The notes: generated by a model from the letters alone, not told the origin. A stretch of DNA of 64,000 nucleotides from Rhabdophis nuchalis (GCA_039707465.1 CM077648.1:29205119-29269118); one strand, 5' to 3'; positions 10,468 through 23,179 are shown, counted from the stretch's first letter. Numbers and translations are program-made.

Positions 10468-10702
10468 GTCTTTGGTTGTTCGGGTTTTCTCCCGCGTAGA
10501 ATTGGAAGTATCTTCACGACGTTTCGATGAAATCTCATTCATCATCTTCAGGCTGGTGCTTCCGGCTTGGTGCAACCATTGCTCCTGGAAGCACCAAGCC
10601 GGAAGCACCAGCCTGAAGATGATGAATGAGATTTCATCGAAACGTCGTGAAGATACTTCCAATTCTACGCGGGAGAAAACCCGAACAACCAAAGACCTAC
10701 AT
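10462..10702. repeat. Near-perfect 241-bp palindrome with 112-bp arms, Penelope-like-related
   Basis: The left arm (10462-10573) equals the reverse complement of the right arm (10591-10702) base for base as far as I can read; the spacer is 17 nt. Each arm contains CTGAAGA, a gatgaa...ttcatc stem and GAAACGTC, resembling a hammerhead core. Because the arms are identical, both strands give almost the same long frame, which is an artefact and not a gene. The right flank continues with aaacacccgcgaaaacctc before the AT run. Confidence 0.9.
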
Positions 10703-10883
10703 ATAAACACCCGCGAAAACCTCAGAAAACATATATATATATATGTTTTATAAAATTATATATATGTAATTGTTTCACAACAACCTGTTATTATTAGGCC
10801 CCAATTAAAGGGAGGAGACATACTGTTTCCCTTACTGCCCATCGGCTCATCGCTAGAGACCATCCAAACAGCTCATAAAAACT

Positions 10884-10884
10884 A

Positions 10885-10927
<43 letters not shown>
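10884..10927. repeat. (AC)n(AT)n compound microsatellite
   Basis: About eleven AC units passing directly into about ten AT units. Confidence 0.96.
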
Positions 10928-11116
10928 ATACTTCAGAGTCAGATTTACTGAAGCACTTCTGTGGTTAAAGTAAGTATAATCTTTATTGTCACTGTACTTG
11001 CTTACAACAAAATTAGTTAAAGGATTAACCAGTGACAACAGGCCAAGGGCACAGTTGGGGGTTCTTTTAATGTTCCTGTTAATGAATCCATCAAAGTGGT
11101 ACCTATTTATCTATTT

Positions 11117-11264
11117 GCATGCTTTCGAATTACTTGATTGGCAGGAGCTAGAGCGAATGACGGGAGCTCAGCTCACCCCATCACACAGCTGCACGCCAGC
11201 GTCAAATGCAGGCTTGCAAATTGTCAGTCAGGCATCCTAACTGTTGGAGCCACTGCGGTCCTTT
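11117..11264 (-). mobile_element. tRNA-derived SINE fragment, diverged
   Basis: Matches in antisense the head of the SINE at 56235-56568: gcatgctttcgaa, ttggcaggagct, then cactgcggtcc at the promoter end. The middle is substituted and the tail is missing. Confidence 0.5.
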
Positions 11265-11759
11265 TGAGCATGTATAAAAGTAGGAATCAATAGGTAGGTG
11301 ATAAATATATACTTGAATTCCAGAAATAACGGAAGTACAAGATAAGAATTTTCAGGGGAAAAAATGTGCAATATTTTGAGTGAATGCACTCCAGAACTAA
11401 AAAGGTTTTTTTGTTAAGTGACATGAATGACAAGGTAGAAACAAAATTAGAGACTACAGAAAAATCGGGCATTTGGGAAATTCAGTAATAAAGGAGAGTG
11501 CTTAGAAAAAAAATTGTTTCAAATTTAAAAATCTGTTTATACATATTCATGGCTATTTAATTAATCAATTAAAATGAACATAAATATAAGTATAATTGAT
11601 TTGATTGTTTATGGTGGAAGATTATGAGAATTAATGGGAATATGAAAATGAAATATGCAGAATGTAAAATTGTAAATTCTGGGGGTGGATCATGGGCAAA
11701 AATGATTGTGATAAGAACAACAGATGTTAGGCAAGCTGTTTCACTGATTAATTTTTCTG

Positions 11760-12890
11760 ACTGTCAGGAAATTTCTACTTAGTTCTGGGTTGTATTTCTC
11801 TTTAATGAATTTCTATCCATTGTTTCTTATCCTACCGTCTGATGCCTTTCATAATAAATTGACCATCTCTTCTCTGTAGCAGCTTCTCAAGTATAAGAAG
11901 ATAGCTATGATGTCAATCCTGTAATCCTTCTGTTTGACATATCTAGTTCCCTTAACTGTTACTTATACAATTTAGTCTCCAGTCCATTTATTATCTTTAT
12001 TATCTTCTCTGCACTCTTTCAAGATATACGAGACCGCCTCTTGCCCCATACATCCCTTCGTCCGATCCGATCCCACAGAGAGGGTCTTCTCCGGGTACCG
12101 TTGGCCGGGCAATGCCGGTTGGCGATGTCCAGGGGAAGGGCCTTCTCTGTGGTAGGCCCGGCCCTCTGGAATGACCTACCCCCGACCTACGCACCACCTC
12201 GGACCTCCGCTTCTTCCGCCAATGTCTGAAGACGTATCTATTCCAACAAGCCGGCCTAGTATAGCCCCCCGTTTCTGACTTTTATCTATAAATTGTTAAT
12301 TTGCAGGGTTTTAAATGGGTTTTTTAGCACGGGATTTATAATTTAATATATTTTTAATAATGTATACTGTTCTTTTGTTATGGTTTTAATAATGCCTGTG
12401 CGCCGCCCTGGGTCCTAACAAGGAGGAGGGCGGGGTATAAATTCGAAAAAATAAAATAAAATAAGAGACTCAGCATCTTTTTTGTACCATGTGACCACAA
12501 TTGGAGCAATATTCCAAGTGTGGCTTCCCTAGTGCAGTATATACAGTAGTACTATTACCTCTCATAATCTTATCCTATCATCTATTGATACAGTCTAGAA
12601 CTGCTTTGGCCTTTTTTGGCAGTTGCCGCACACTTCTGACTCAAATTTAGATGGTGGCCCACTAGCACACCTAGATCCTTCTCAGAGTTACTACTGTGGA
12701 TCCAGATGTTGCCTATTCCATATATTTGGATTTGGTTTTTTTATCCTGCCAATGACAACCTTACTTTTCTCATCACTGAACTACATTTTGTTGGCTAGGG
12801 CCTAATGCTCAAGTGTCAAGATCCTTCTGAATCTTGAGCCTATCTTCCCTCTGCCCACAGCTTGATGTGGTCTGCAAAAATGTATATTGT
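11760..12890 (-). mobile_element. CR1/L3-like LINE 3' region (old), split by L2
   Basis: Antisense pattern typical of an old chicken-repeat-1-related LINE: ttagtctccagtcc, tctgcactctttc, agtgtggcttccctag, tggcagttgccgcacac and ctcagagttactac, in order. It is interrupted by the L2 copy at 12028-12463. Recognised from the order of these motifs; family assignment is inference. Confidence 0.5.
12028..12463 (+). mobile_element. L2 LINE 3' end
   Basis: In one frame or another it encodes the L2 ORF2 C-terminus (TSLRPIRSHREGLLRVP, then RAFSVVGPALWNDLPP), followed by the tail gccgccctgggtcc...ggcggggtataaatt and an A-rich end. 5'-truncated, with frameshifts. Confidence 0.88.
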
Positions 12891-12905
12891 AAGCAAACTC
12901 TGGAT

Positions 12906-13382
12906 CGGAAAAACAGGCAAATTATTATTTTTTATTCTTCACCCAATAGCCATGACAATAAGCTGTTGGGTGGGTGATCCCAAAGATGACTTCTACCCAA
13001 GAACAAGTTATGTACATTACAATCAGCCCCTCATATAGAATACCACCTTACCCAATCACTCATATCCCTCCTCACATCATTCCATATAAGGAAGTATCTT
13101 CCTTCTTTGCCAGGTCTTCTAGGTTTCTTGAGAATATTTATCTAAGGAGAATCTATCCTTGGAATGTATACCTTATCTGATTCACTTCCCTGGTAAAGTT
13201 TCAAAGTCTGTGAACAATACAATGTAAGAAGGCCAACAAATCTTAAAGTCAACAAAAGGATTCATGGTTTTTGAGCCTTAATAAAAGTATAAATGCTGAG
13301 GTGAAATTTCTAATACTATATTCTATAAAATATTCCAAAAAACTCACAACTTTTGGTAGGTGATATTTGATATTTGATGGGA
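12906..13382 (+). repeat. Dispersed repeat of unknown family, copy B
   Basis: Collinear with copy A at 4016-5650 but lacking its L2 insertion and a ~720-bp central block. At its right end it passes into a fragment (13383-13465) of the gtgtcaaa-type MITE, recognisable by ggccatgcccatcccagctc, also found at 34025. Confidence 0.6.
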
Positions 13383-13465
13383 GGAGGCCATGCCCATCCC
13401 AGCTCTGCAAAGGAGAAAAATGTTGTGAACTGTCATGTGATGGCAATGTGATGCTGTGATCTACA

Positions 13466-15550
13466 TAGTTCACTTATATACTGTGAGCTCAAACATAGTT
13501 TTCTTAAATAACCCGTCACCTATGGGTTATTATATGATATAGTAAACCATAAATTAAACATTCAGGCCAGGCTCTGCCATAATATAGTAGCTAAAATGGT
13601 TGATTGAGTTTGGTTATAGCTGTGAAAACCCATCCTATGGCTTGGAACTATGTGAAAACCTTGCTAATCTTAAGAATTAGCAATCATAACTTGACCCAAC
13701 ACAAGATGCAAATATAAGTAGCAGATCACTGGATAAAAAGTGGCTAGGTTGCTGGAATCATGTGCAACCAGGAACTTGTGCTGTTCACTGCACTGTCACT
13801 GCCCACGTATTCCAGCTCTGGACTACATAGAGCTACTTGTCATTGTTTCACCTAACAATTTTATGTTAACTTTCAAGAAAGGAAAGATTACAGTCTCTTC
13901 GCTCAGATGGTAATTAAATATTTATGTTGAACAAACAGCTGGTGAAAATAAGCTAAGACATGTCATGGGCATTTTTCTCCAGTTGTTTAAAGGTAAACCC
14001 AAAGTGGAAAAGTTGGGGATGCACAGATAATGGGACAATAGGAATTAGCCAACCATGAAACTGTCATTTTCTCTGTTGGAACTAAGCCAATAAGGGGTTT
14101 GTTTAGTTATACTAGCTCTCTTAAGCAGGCCCCTAAACCAACACTGAAGAGAGCAATAAGATTTCTTTTGATCAGAAGGATAACTTTCTAAATGTCCTGC
14201 TGGTTCAAATAGTAGGTAAACTTCCTCTGCCCCACCCAAATCCTGACCTTTTTCTTTGTAGATAAAAATCAAGGAACCTTGATGATCCATCCACCAGTCA
14301 CCAGTCCTTCACTTTTCTACAGCTGCTTTAGCAGTGACTGGAGAGGCCTATCAACAAGATCTAGTAGAACCCCCTCAAATGCTTAGAAGGGATCTTTATG
14401 GGATAAGAACATCCCATTTGATTGCACTAAAGTGTTTCTGGAAGAATTAGATTGCAGCAGCTTTGCTAATATTAAAGAGATCAACTTTTCTCTGACACAG
14501 TGCAGATGTGGAGGTTGGTGATCCATAAAGCAGTCAACCCTTATGCCAGATGCAGCACAGTAAACAGTCTTTTACTGCCTTGATCCTTGCCCTAGCACGT
14601 TTTCCTTCATTGTCTTTCACACAGTACCCTTAATCAGCTGAAGAAACATCCTGCTTACACATGTGCTTGTAATCTAGACTTTAAGAACACTAAATGTTTT
14701 ATTTATGTCTTTATTGTGACTTTAAAAACTGCTTGGAGATGCTTTGTTTAATATTAGTTTATTGAAATTACTGTATAACCACCTGGGTTTATGCAACACA
14801 CTAAACTAGAAATCATGGTTCACCATGCTAGCTTGCCCAGTGGGGTATTCTCTATTTCTCAAATTGCATTTTAATTTGAAGCACATACAAATCATGAGCT
14901 TTAGTCAATGTATCTTAAAAAGAAACTGGTTTACTAAATCCTTAGACGAACTAATTAGGATACTGATAGATCTTTAGATGTTACCAAACTATAACTTGAT
15001 ATGAGTTATAGCCCATTAATAGTGTGAGTGTGCTTATGTGTGTGTTAAAAGTTTTCCCTTCTTAAGGGTTCAAGGTTGCATGGAGTTCCCCAAATATTCC
15101 TTCAGTGCTGTACTACATGGTTCCACTGAATTGTAAGGTGAACATTATTAACTGCCTAGACTTAATTAAATTTTAAATCAATGCAAATGAAATACAATCA
15201 ATTTTAGTGTTTGCCCTGGCCCTCCGATTTCTTTTACATGGTTTTGTGGAATGTAGCTGCCAGCATCGGATTCAATTCTATGAAGTGAGCCCTTAATCCT
15301 GAAAAATGATTCTGCCCATTGTCAGATCTAAAATCATCAACAGGCAAGGAGTATTTTGAACGGATCCTTTTTTATATATGTTCAGAGGTTTAGTAGCTGT
15401 TTTAACAAATATTTGTGCTTCTATGTATATTGTAATATGTATGCAGTGTGCACACATGAAATGCCAGGTGTGTAAAATGCTTGCATGTGTATCTTAACGG
15501 GAGTTAAGGACTTCGCTGGGACTCTGTCCCTTTGGCACCAGGACTGTAGG
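13466..15550. other. Non-coding stretch, no recognised feature
   Basis: AT-rich sequence with no open frame of note and no repeat that I can name. It may contain very old transposon remains. Confidence 0.6.
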
Positions 15551-15559
15551 TTGCTGATT

Positions 15560-16160
15560 CAGGGAACTTGGTTTTGCATTTCTGGAGCATCTCTGCAACA
15601 ATCATCAAAGGTCTTGGGAGTTGCTTGTACAAGTGAATCAGGCCTAAGGGTGAATAGAAAATGAGAAGGGAAAAAAAAGACTATGACAAGGGATAGGTAA
15701 AACATGAGCAAAATCAAAGAAGTAAAAGACCAGGAGGGACCAAGCAAAGTTAGCAGCAACACAGATTTTTTTAAAAAATGACTGGATAGACCAGACAACT
15801 GTATTAGGGAAATAAAAAGCATGAATGGCAGTGAACAAAACATTTGTTATTTCCCACAGAAACTTGTCAATCAGCTCACTGTTGTTTGTTTTCACATAAA
15901 AGAGAAGCTGATGAGAAAGGCTCGCACAGTCTTGCCTAAAAGTTGTCGTCCAAGTGTGCTGTCATTGAGAGTGATGTCTACAATCCCAATGTTGTTCCTC
16001 AAGTTGTGTGATATCCACAAATATATTGCTGGCTTTGTGAATAATTCTCTCCCTTGATAATCTACAAAAACAACATTTTAAGCATTTCACAAACCAAAAC
16101 AAAGGCAGAACCCCACCATAACTAGTGAGTTAATGTAAACCTTTTTGGGGCAAGTTTGGA
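15560..16160. other. Non-coding stretch, no recognised feature
   Basis: Overlapping short frames of 78-94 codons occur but show no family resemblance. No splice-bounded exon is apparent. Confidence 0.5.
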
Positions 16161-16165
16161 AAATA

Positions 16166-16540
16166 TAGTTAGTCCTCAACTTATAATAGTTAATTTAGTG
16201 ACTGTTCAAAGTTACGACGACTCTGGGAAAGTGACTGACAATTTTTGACACTGCAGCTTCCCCATGGTCACATGATTTATATTTGGATGCTTGACAAGTG
16301 ACTCATATTTATGATGTTTGCAGTGTGTGTGTGGAGTCATACGATCCCCCTTTTCAACCTTCTGACAAGCATGGTCAAAGGAGAAACCAGATTCACTTAA
16401 CGACCGTGTGACTAATTTAGCAACTGCAGTGATTCAGTTAACAAATGTGACAATAAAAGTTGTAAAACTCACTTAACAAATTTCTCACTTGGCAACATAA
16501 AGTTTGGGCTCAATTGTGGTTGTAAGGCAAGGACTATCTG
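16166..16540 (+). mobile_element. Tigger-like (TA-flanked) MITE, family D
   Basis: Starts near tagttagtcctcaacttat after TA and ends ggttgtaaggcaaggactatctg before TA. The ends are inverted repeats. Internal motifs (cttcccc, ggtcacatg, ccttctgacaagc) recur in the copies at 17196, 32816 and 34679. TA flanks and end sequence suit a Tc1/mariner-Tigger-type MITE; assignment is inference. Confidence 0.7.
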
Positions 16541-16689
16541 TAAGTATGTGGTTTGATGAAATAGCTGTGAATGATACAATGTAGAGCTGGTAACATAAAT
16601 GTCCCATGCACAGCAAAAGTAACATTTGTTTTACTCCAACACACTGATATCTCATGTGTGCATAAAGTCCTGGCCAATGGGACAGAGAA

Positions 16690-17103
16690 TGTCAGGGTTC
16701 CAAATAACTCCCCCAACGAAAGAAGACTCCGAGGCTTGAGGTTCCTCAAAGTTCCATTTCATTAGACATGTCATATGGGCACATCTGGGAAAACCCGAAT
16801 CTGAAAGCTTCCAGGATTTCCCCATCCAAACAAAAGTCCAAGCACCTACCCAGCACCCACATGTCCATCACACGATCCAATCAAAGCACCGTCCCAACTG
16901 GAGATGCCTCCCAGTCACACCTCTCCAGATGCAGGGCAGAATGTCCTTGTTTCTTGAAGAAAGGAATGTTATTATGACTATATATAACTGGGAGGGGGGA
17001 TTGTATGGACCCCATCTCCATACAAATCCCCTTCCTAGTTTCCCACAGACTAAATGTGGCAAGCCTAATGATTCAATGCCCAAGATGACTTTCAGGCCTG
17101 ACA
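16690..17103 (-). mobile_element. LTR, minus orientation, 414 bp
   Basis: Termini TGTCAGG...CCTGACA give a TG...CA pair with a 6-7 bp terminal inverted repeat. On the minus strand a TATA box (TTATATATAG) lies at about 16979-16988. No target duplication is seen. A purine-rich stretch on the minus strand (about 17145-17160, ggaaggagggg) lies outside the upstream end, compatible with a remnant of internal sequence. No gag or pol frame remains. Confidence 0.6.
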
Positions 17104-17195
17104 GCGTCTGTATTAGGTGCGATTCTTGATAGTATTGTACTATCAAGCACCCCTCCTTCCCAAATGATACCGAGGCTATTTTTTTCAAAACAGTA

Positions 17196-17440
17196 CAGAT
17201 AATCCTCAATTTACGACCACCATTGAGCCCAAAATTTCTATTGTTAAGTGAGACATTTGTTGATCACATGACTCCAGAACACTCCAGCAACGATCATAAG
17301 GATGAACCAGTTGCCAAGCATTTGAATTTTGATCACATGATGCTGCAAAGGTTGTAACTATGAAAAATGGTTATAAGCCACATTTTTCAGTGCCGTTGTA
17401 ACACTCACTAAACAAACTGTTGTAAGTCGAGGGCTACCTG
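17196..17440 (+). mobile_element. Tigger-like MITE, family D, 245 bp
   Basis: TA on both sides (17194-17195, 17441-17442). Ends cagataatcctcaatttacg and gtaagtcgagggctacctg are inverted. Internally shortened compared with 32816-33155. Confidence 0.78.
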
Positions 17441-17449
17441 TAGATTTCA

Positions 17450-18960
17450 TACTTTAGATACATAGGTAAAAATGGAAATAGTTTGGTTTGGGTTTATCAT
17501 GGTGCCTGAACCCATCCACTTTGGATTGTATTTGTAATTTGTTGTTTATTCCTCAGCATGTTGTACAGATTCAGCCAATTAGATTCACTCAATAAACTAT
17601 AGTTAAAACATGGTTTGCATCTTTAATGAGAGTTTCAGAAGCTGAAGTAACCAGACCTCATATTTTCTTCCAAATGTATCTTCAAGACCCTTTCCTAAAG
17701 TCCCCCCAAAGTAGAAAGGAATCCATAATAAAATTGCCCAATGAAATTGTTAGAATTTGATGACGTTTTCTACATAAAATGCATGAGAAAACGTGTGTAC
17801 TGTTAAGGAACAGTGTGCATTAAAATGCCAACATTGTGAAAAATATGCAGAAATGGATTTATAAATCGGCAATGGAAAATTGCTAGCAGTTGCTAGGTAA
17901 AAGTTTTACTTGTGTGCAAAAAATGTATTTAAATAATCAAACATACATTTTAGTCTTGAATAGACAAGTTACCACGGAAAAACAGGTTAAATTTTATTGG
18001 TAGAAAGAAAAAAATAGACAATAAATAGAATTGTCTATTATAACCTAAAACAAATATTTATGTTGAGACAAAATGATTTGATATTTACTAAATGTATAAT
18101 ATAGCATCTTTTACATTCTTTTCTCTGACATGAACATCTGCCTTATTCCACAAAAATGAAACAGAAACAAGGAACAGTCTTAAAAAGGCTCAAATAATGA
18201 GGTTAATAATCCTCTTTTAAATATTAAAAATAGGGTGTTCTGAATAGCAATCTGAAACAGTTTAATCCTTCACATAAATACATCTAAAAAAATATTTGTT
18301 CAAATAGTGCATTATATTTTCATTATGATTCTAAGTTATTTAACAAATAGTGGACACAATGAATTAGTTACAGTGTGAATTTAACACTACAAATTAATTC
18401 ACAATATTCCATCAAACTGGCAAGTATTAATAAACCAATCATAAATGTAAGATTGTGATAAAGTTACCAGTAAGACCAGATCTGGAGCTAGGCAAGGTTA
18501 ACTTTGTATCTGGACAATTCCTTTAATGCCAACAAATTCAGGTTAGTGCAGAATTAGTGTATCAGATGTAAAATCTGGCTTAGTCAATCATAGGTTATTC
18601 TGATATGCCCTCATAATGTAGTGACAGACACTGCAAGGGAGAACTCTACAACCTATTATGTTAATTAGGCAGAGTTACAACATTGGATTATTTCAGAAAT
18701 TTTCTAGATTATTCATTAGATAATGGATAAAGTGCATACTAAGAAGAAAAGAATTGGAGATAACTATAAACAACTAAAAGGCACATGAAAAATGTAGTTG
18801 TGTATCACAACTTTCATGAAAAGCAAAGCATTCTATCTTGGAAGAATTAGAGAAACCAATAAAGATGCAATTCTATACATATTAGCTTAGGAGCAAGCAC
18901 TACTAAAACTTGGGGATATTTATAATTAGCCTATAGCCCAGCGTTGCCTGGGTATTTATT
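17450..18960. other. Non-coding stretch, no recognised feature
   Basis: AT-rich, no notable open frame and no repeat that I can name. Confidence 0.55.
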
Positions 18961-19303
18961 TATAGGTGGAAAATGTCCAGACCAAACGTAATTTCTAATG
19001 TTGGATTTTCCCCCTTACCAGAGTACTGTAAAGCAGTTACAATGGCAATTCCACTGTGCTGTTACAATAGAAGCCATTTTACAGCAGTACAGTAGAAGCC
19101 ATTTAAAGACACAACAAACTGCATCTTAACAGAACACCCCCCAAGGAGTGTTAGGAGTGTGTGTCCCCCTCCCCCCCGGCCAGTATTTTTCTCCAGAGAG
19201 TAAGCCACCTGTGTACCAAGTTTGGTTGAAATTGTTCAAGGCATTCCAGAGTTATGCTCGAATACATACATACATACATACATGCATACATACATACATA
19301 CGC
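18950..19303 (+). repeat. Interspersed repeat ending in (CATA)n
   Basis: Starts near cccagcgttgcctgggtatt and ends gtaccaagtttggttgaaat...gagttatgctcgaa, followed by about ten CATA units. The 3' microsatellite tail suggests a non-LTR element such as RTE/BovB, but I cannot assign the family firmly. Confidence 0.4.
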
Positions 19304-20117
19304 ATACTTCTGCACTGCTAATAATGCCAAAAGTAGCATTTATGTTCTGAAAACAAATATCAAAATTCTGTATGCGTGCCCAAAGTTTCACCTTTTCACC
19401 ATAGAATTCACAAACTGCCACAGCTTTGATTCCGGTTTCATGGAAGCATAAAGCTTTCTGTTTTCAGAACTAAGCAAAATGCTATTTAACCTATTTTAAT
19501 TGGGTTGCCGTATCTAACCTAATTATTGGATAATGTTTCTTCCATATTCCCTGATTTTTATAATTCCTAGTTAGATGAAGAGTTGTAGAGAACTCAAAGA
19601 TTTGCAAACTGGTTGCTCTAAATGAAATTATTCATCAGTTCTGAAAGATAGACATAATTAAGCTGAGCCACATTGTCAAAGCAGATTTGTTTAATAGACT
19701 TCTGTCTTTCCTTTGAAATCTTCACTTTATGTGAAGATCTCCACCCAATCCATCATTCAATCCTCTGAGATAAGTTGGGTTGAGAGACAGTCCTTGGTTC
19801 ACAAGGACAAAGTGAATCTTCCTGATTCCAGTTCAGCATCATAATTATTGAGTTGGCCACAAATTCCTATCAGCAACTAATGGAAAAAGTTCTCAACTTG
19901 GAGAGGTTGTATTCTGTCTTCATGGCTACTTCCATAGTAGGAGTCAATGCTATGGTAATACAGTAGTAGTAAGACCACAAAGGAGAACTAGAAGAGATAA
20001 AGAGAGTTCTTGAGCTCACTTGTATACAGCATTCTTTACATCATGTGTGTACTGTGTATTTTTATAAATAACTTTTAGTCCAACACAATCTATTTTAGAT
20101 ATTTTTATTACATTTCC

Positions 20118-20465
20118 ACTGCGACTTGGTGGCTCAGTGGCTAAGACACTGAGCTTGTCGATCAGAAACGTCGCCAGTTTGGTGGTTTGAATCCCTAGTG
20201 ACGTGTAACGGAGTGAGCTCCCATTACTTGTCCCAGCTTCTGCCAACCTAGCAGTTCGAAAGCATGTAAAATGCAAGTAGAAAAATAGGGACCACCTTGG
20301 TGGGAAGGTAACAGTGTTCCATGTGTCTTCAGTGTTTAGTCATGCTGGCCACATGCCCATGGAGATGTCTTCGGAGAGCGCTGGTTCTTCGGCTTTGAAA
20401 CTGAGATGAGCACTGCCCCTATAGGCGGGAGCAACTAGCACATATGTGCAAGGGGAACCTTTACC
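20118..20465 (+). mobile_element. tRNA-derived SINE, full length
   Basis: The tRNA-like head (ggtggctcagtggctaagac, then ggtttgaatccc resembling a B box) is followed by the conserved body and ends ggggaacctttacc. Target duplication of 15 bp with one mismatch: 20103-20117 and 20466-20480. Same family as 39255-39596 and 56235-56568. Confidence 0.9.
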
Positions 20466-20519
20466 TTTTATTACCTTTCCAAGTAAATAATCCAATTTTC
20501 TTCTGTGGAATAAGCCTAA

Positions 20520-22780
20520 AAAGAAGCAATCAGAAAACTTAAGAATAGCACAAGTTTGTTTGAATCTAAGTATAAAATAATTCAGAACACCTTATTGCTT
20601 GAATATAGCTTACTCAATCTCAAATATAGTGTTTGGCTGTTTCTGCATTCTGAACTTATGATTTGTTTCCAGAAATAAGAAATAAGAGAATTCTGAACAG
20701 TTTCAGTCATATTTTTCACAGAAAAACATGAACAATGTTTTTGGTTTTTCAAAAGCAAATTGTGTCGTATTAAACTTCTTGACCTAGTAGAAAACCTACG
20801 GTCTGCAGATGAGCGGAAATGGCCATGCTCCCTTACAGTGTTGTACGAGTGGGGTGAATACATGGGAAGTCACCCCCCTCATCTTTTGCTGCTGAAGTAG
20901 ACACTGCATGTGCTGTCTCCCCCACTTGAAGCAACAATGCACGCTTTCATTAAGTTGCAGGTGTTTGAAGCTCGAGAGAAAAGGACTACTGTGAATTAGC
21001 AAGACAACAGTGGATGAATGGTTAAGAACCCTCCAGCTCTACTTACAATGCAAGCCGCTGGGAATATTGTCCTTCGCTTGAGTTATCACTGAAAGCTGCC
21101 TCTCTAACTGAGATGAATAGAGGCAAAAATGAAGGATGACGTAGGATGCTCTAAGTTAAACTGCGCTGAACTTTGACCTACTAGTTTCAGGGCATGGGCT
21201 GCTGTTTAATGGCTTTCTCAAAAGTGATTCCGTTTGTTCAGGGCTCATGAAACACATTTGCTGGGTTTGCTCAATATCTTAAGACTAACTTAAGCAAAGC
21301 ACGTGCTGGTTTAGTTGAGCTTGTCCACACACTTTAATATGTGAAGCCAGGTTTCGTGTCCTAAGAGGAGCAAAGAAACATGTTTTTTGGGGGGGCTTCA
21401 TACGATGATCCACAAAAATGCCATATTTACATTAGATTTGTGCATAAATAAGAAACTAAAATATGGATGTCAGATTTTCACCTCCTTGGGGCTGTTGGGG
21501 TAACTTCAGTTAACTAAACGTCAAGGTTAAGTAGAAAAGTGAAAGAAAATGCAAAAACATCAATCTTAAATGCATCAAAATAAACATGGATATATGACCA
21601 ACTGAGTGCATTACACTTGTTTCTACCTTGCAAAATATGAGCATAGGGAGGGCAAAGTAACTGCAATTTTGTCACAGCTTTTCTAAATCTATTTTAAACA
21701 TTATTCCTGGCTTGTCAAGATTGCCTCCTAATTGAATTTTAATTAACATATACTTACTTGCTCTTCTGGTTGCTTGCCACACAGATATTACTTATAGATA
21801 GTGTTCATCCTTTACCCTTTAATGTCTACAAGCTACTATATGTGGCCCATAGTAAAGAATATTTCAGGAGCCAGACAAATGTGTGTGTAATTATGTCTAG
21901 AGTTCTAGTACTTGTCCATTTAAGAGTGTCTTGCCAAAAAGATGACATCAACAATTGTTGATTCTGTCTTAACAGTGGAATCAATTCAGTTCAAAAATAT
22001 TGATTTGATTTGGACTTCCATTTTGGTTACCATATTTCTCTGATCTGTTTAAGAAATTTATAAAAATATTTCTATGCATATAAAAGTATCAAATTATCAG
22101 ATCAATTCAAAAGCAACCAATTCATTTGAACACATTCCACATTGACAATCCAATTTAGAAAGTTGATTTTATGCAGGAACTAAATGAAACAACCCTGAAT
22201 GCAGAATAATGCTTTGCATAGCTCCAATAGCAAACCAGATAAAGAATTCAGAGCGGTGTTGTATTGTAGCTCCACAATGATATTCTCACCTACTTTCTTT
22301 AGAGGGTTTCTTTTGCTCTACTGGAATAATCCAGTGATGCAATTTGGGATTTTTGTTATCAAAACAAGGAATGTATTCTGAGATACGATGCTTTTTTATG
22401 CATAGAAATCTTCAGTTTTCCATCAGCGAAATAACAGAACGTTGACCTAAGATTGTAATTCCCATGGCAATAGAGCTAGAGTAGACTACACATATAGACT
22501 AAAGTAATGGAAAATTACGATAGAAAAATTTATATGGATTCTAGTTATTAGAAAGATAAATTATTGGAGAAGATTACAAAGTATCAAGAAAATATAGTGT
22601 CAATCTCAATATTGAAGTTGAAAGATTATGGCATAAACTGGCAGTGGTGGTCCTGGGAGTTATAGATGCACTGAGTATTATATCAAAAAACCTGGGTGAC
22701 ACTTAGAAAATCTGCACATTGACAAAATTTCCACCTGTAAAATGCACACTGCTTGGATCTGCACATATGCTACACTAACA
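20520..22780. other. Non-coding stretch, no recognised feature
   Basis: Low repeat density and only short chance frames. Nothing supports a host exon. Confidence 0.5.
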
Positions 22781-22798
22781 CAGTACAATATCCTAGGT

Positions 22799-23171
22799 CC
22801 GTGATGGCGAACCTATGGCACGGGTGCCACAAGTGGCACATGGAACCATTTCTGAGGGCACGCGAGGTGTTGCCCTGTCAGCTCCAGCGCACATGTGTGT
22901 GCTGGCCAGCTGATTTAGGCCTTCTTTTGAGGCCATTTTTCTCCCTCTGGAGGCTTCAGGGAAGCTCCTGAAGCCTCTGGAGATGGGGGGGGAGGCTGTT
23001 TTTACCCTCCCCAGGCTCCTAAAAAGCTTCTGGAGCCTGGGGAGGGCGAAAAAAGCGCACCAAAAGCAGGTGGTCGCGTACATAGCATTATGGGAGTGGC
23101 ACGCCCACACACGCCCCCCCTGCGCTCTGCCCACTTTTGGCACACGGGCCAAAAAAGGTTAGCCATCACTG
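22799..23171 (+). mobile_element. hAT-type MITE, family A, 373 bp
   Basis: Perfect 8-bp duplication TCCTAGGT (22791-22798 and 23172-23179). Ends ccgtgatggcgaacc and ggttagccatcactg are inverted. The interior is GC-rich with self-complementary blocks. Its 119-codon minus frame is composition only. Confidence 0.93.
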
Positions 23172-23179
23172 TCCTAGGT

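Noticed and set aside
10334..10753. 139-codon plus frame and its 92-codon minus mirror
   Set aside because: Both are produced by the palindrome 10462-10702; identical arms give the same residues on both strands. Not a gene.
20118..20200. tRNA-like sequence with A- and B-box-like motifs
   Set aside because: It is the head of a SINE with 15-bp target duplications, not a tRNA gene; the same holds at 39255 and 56568.
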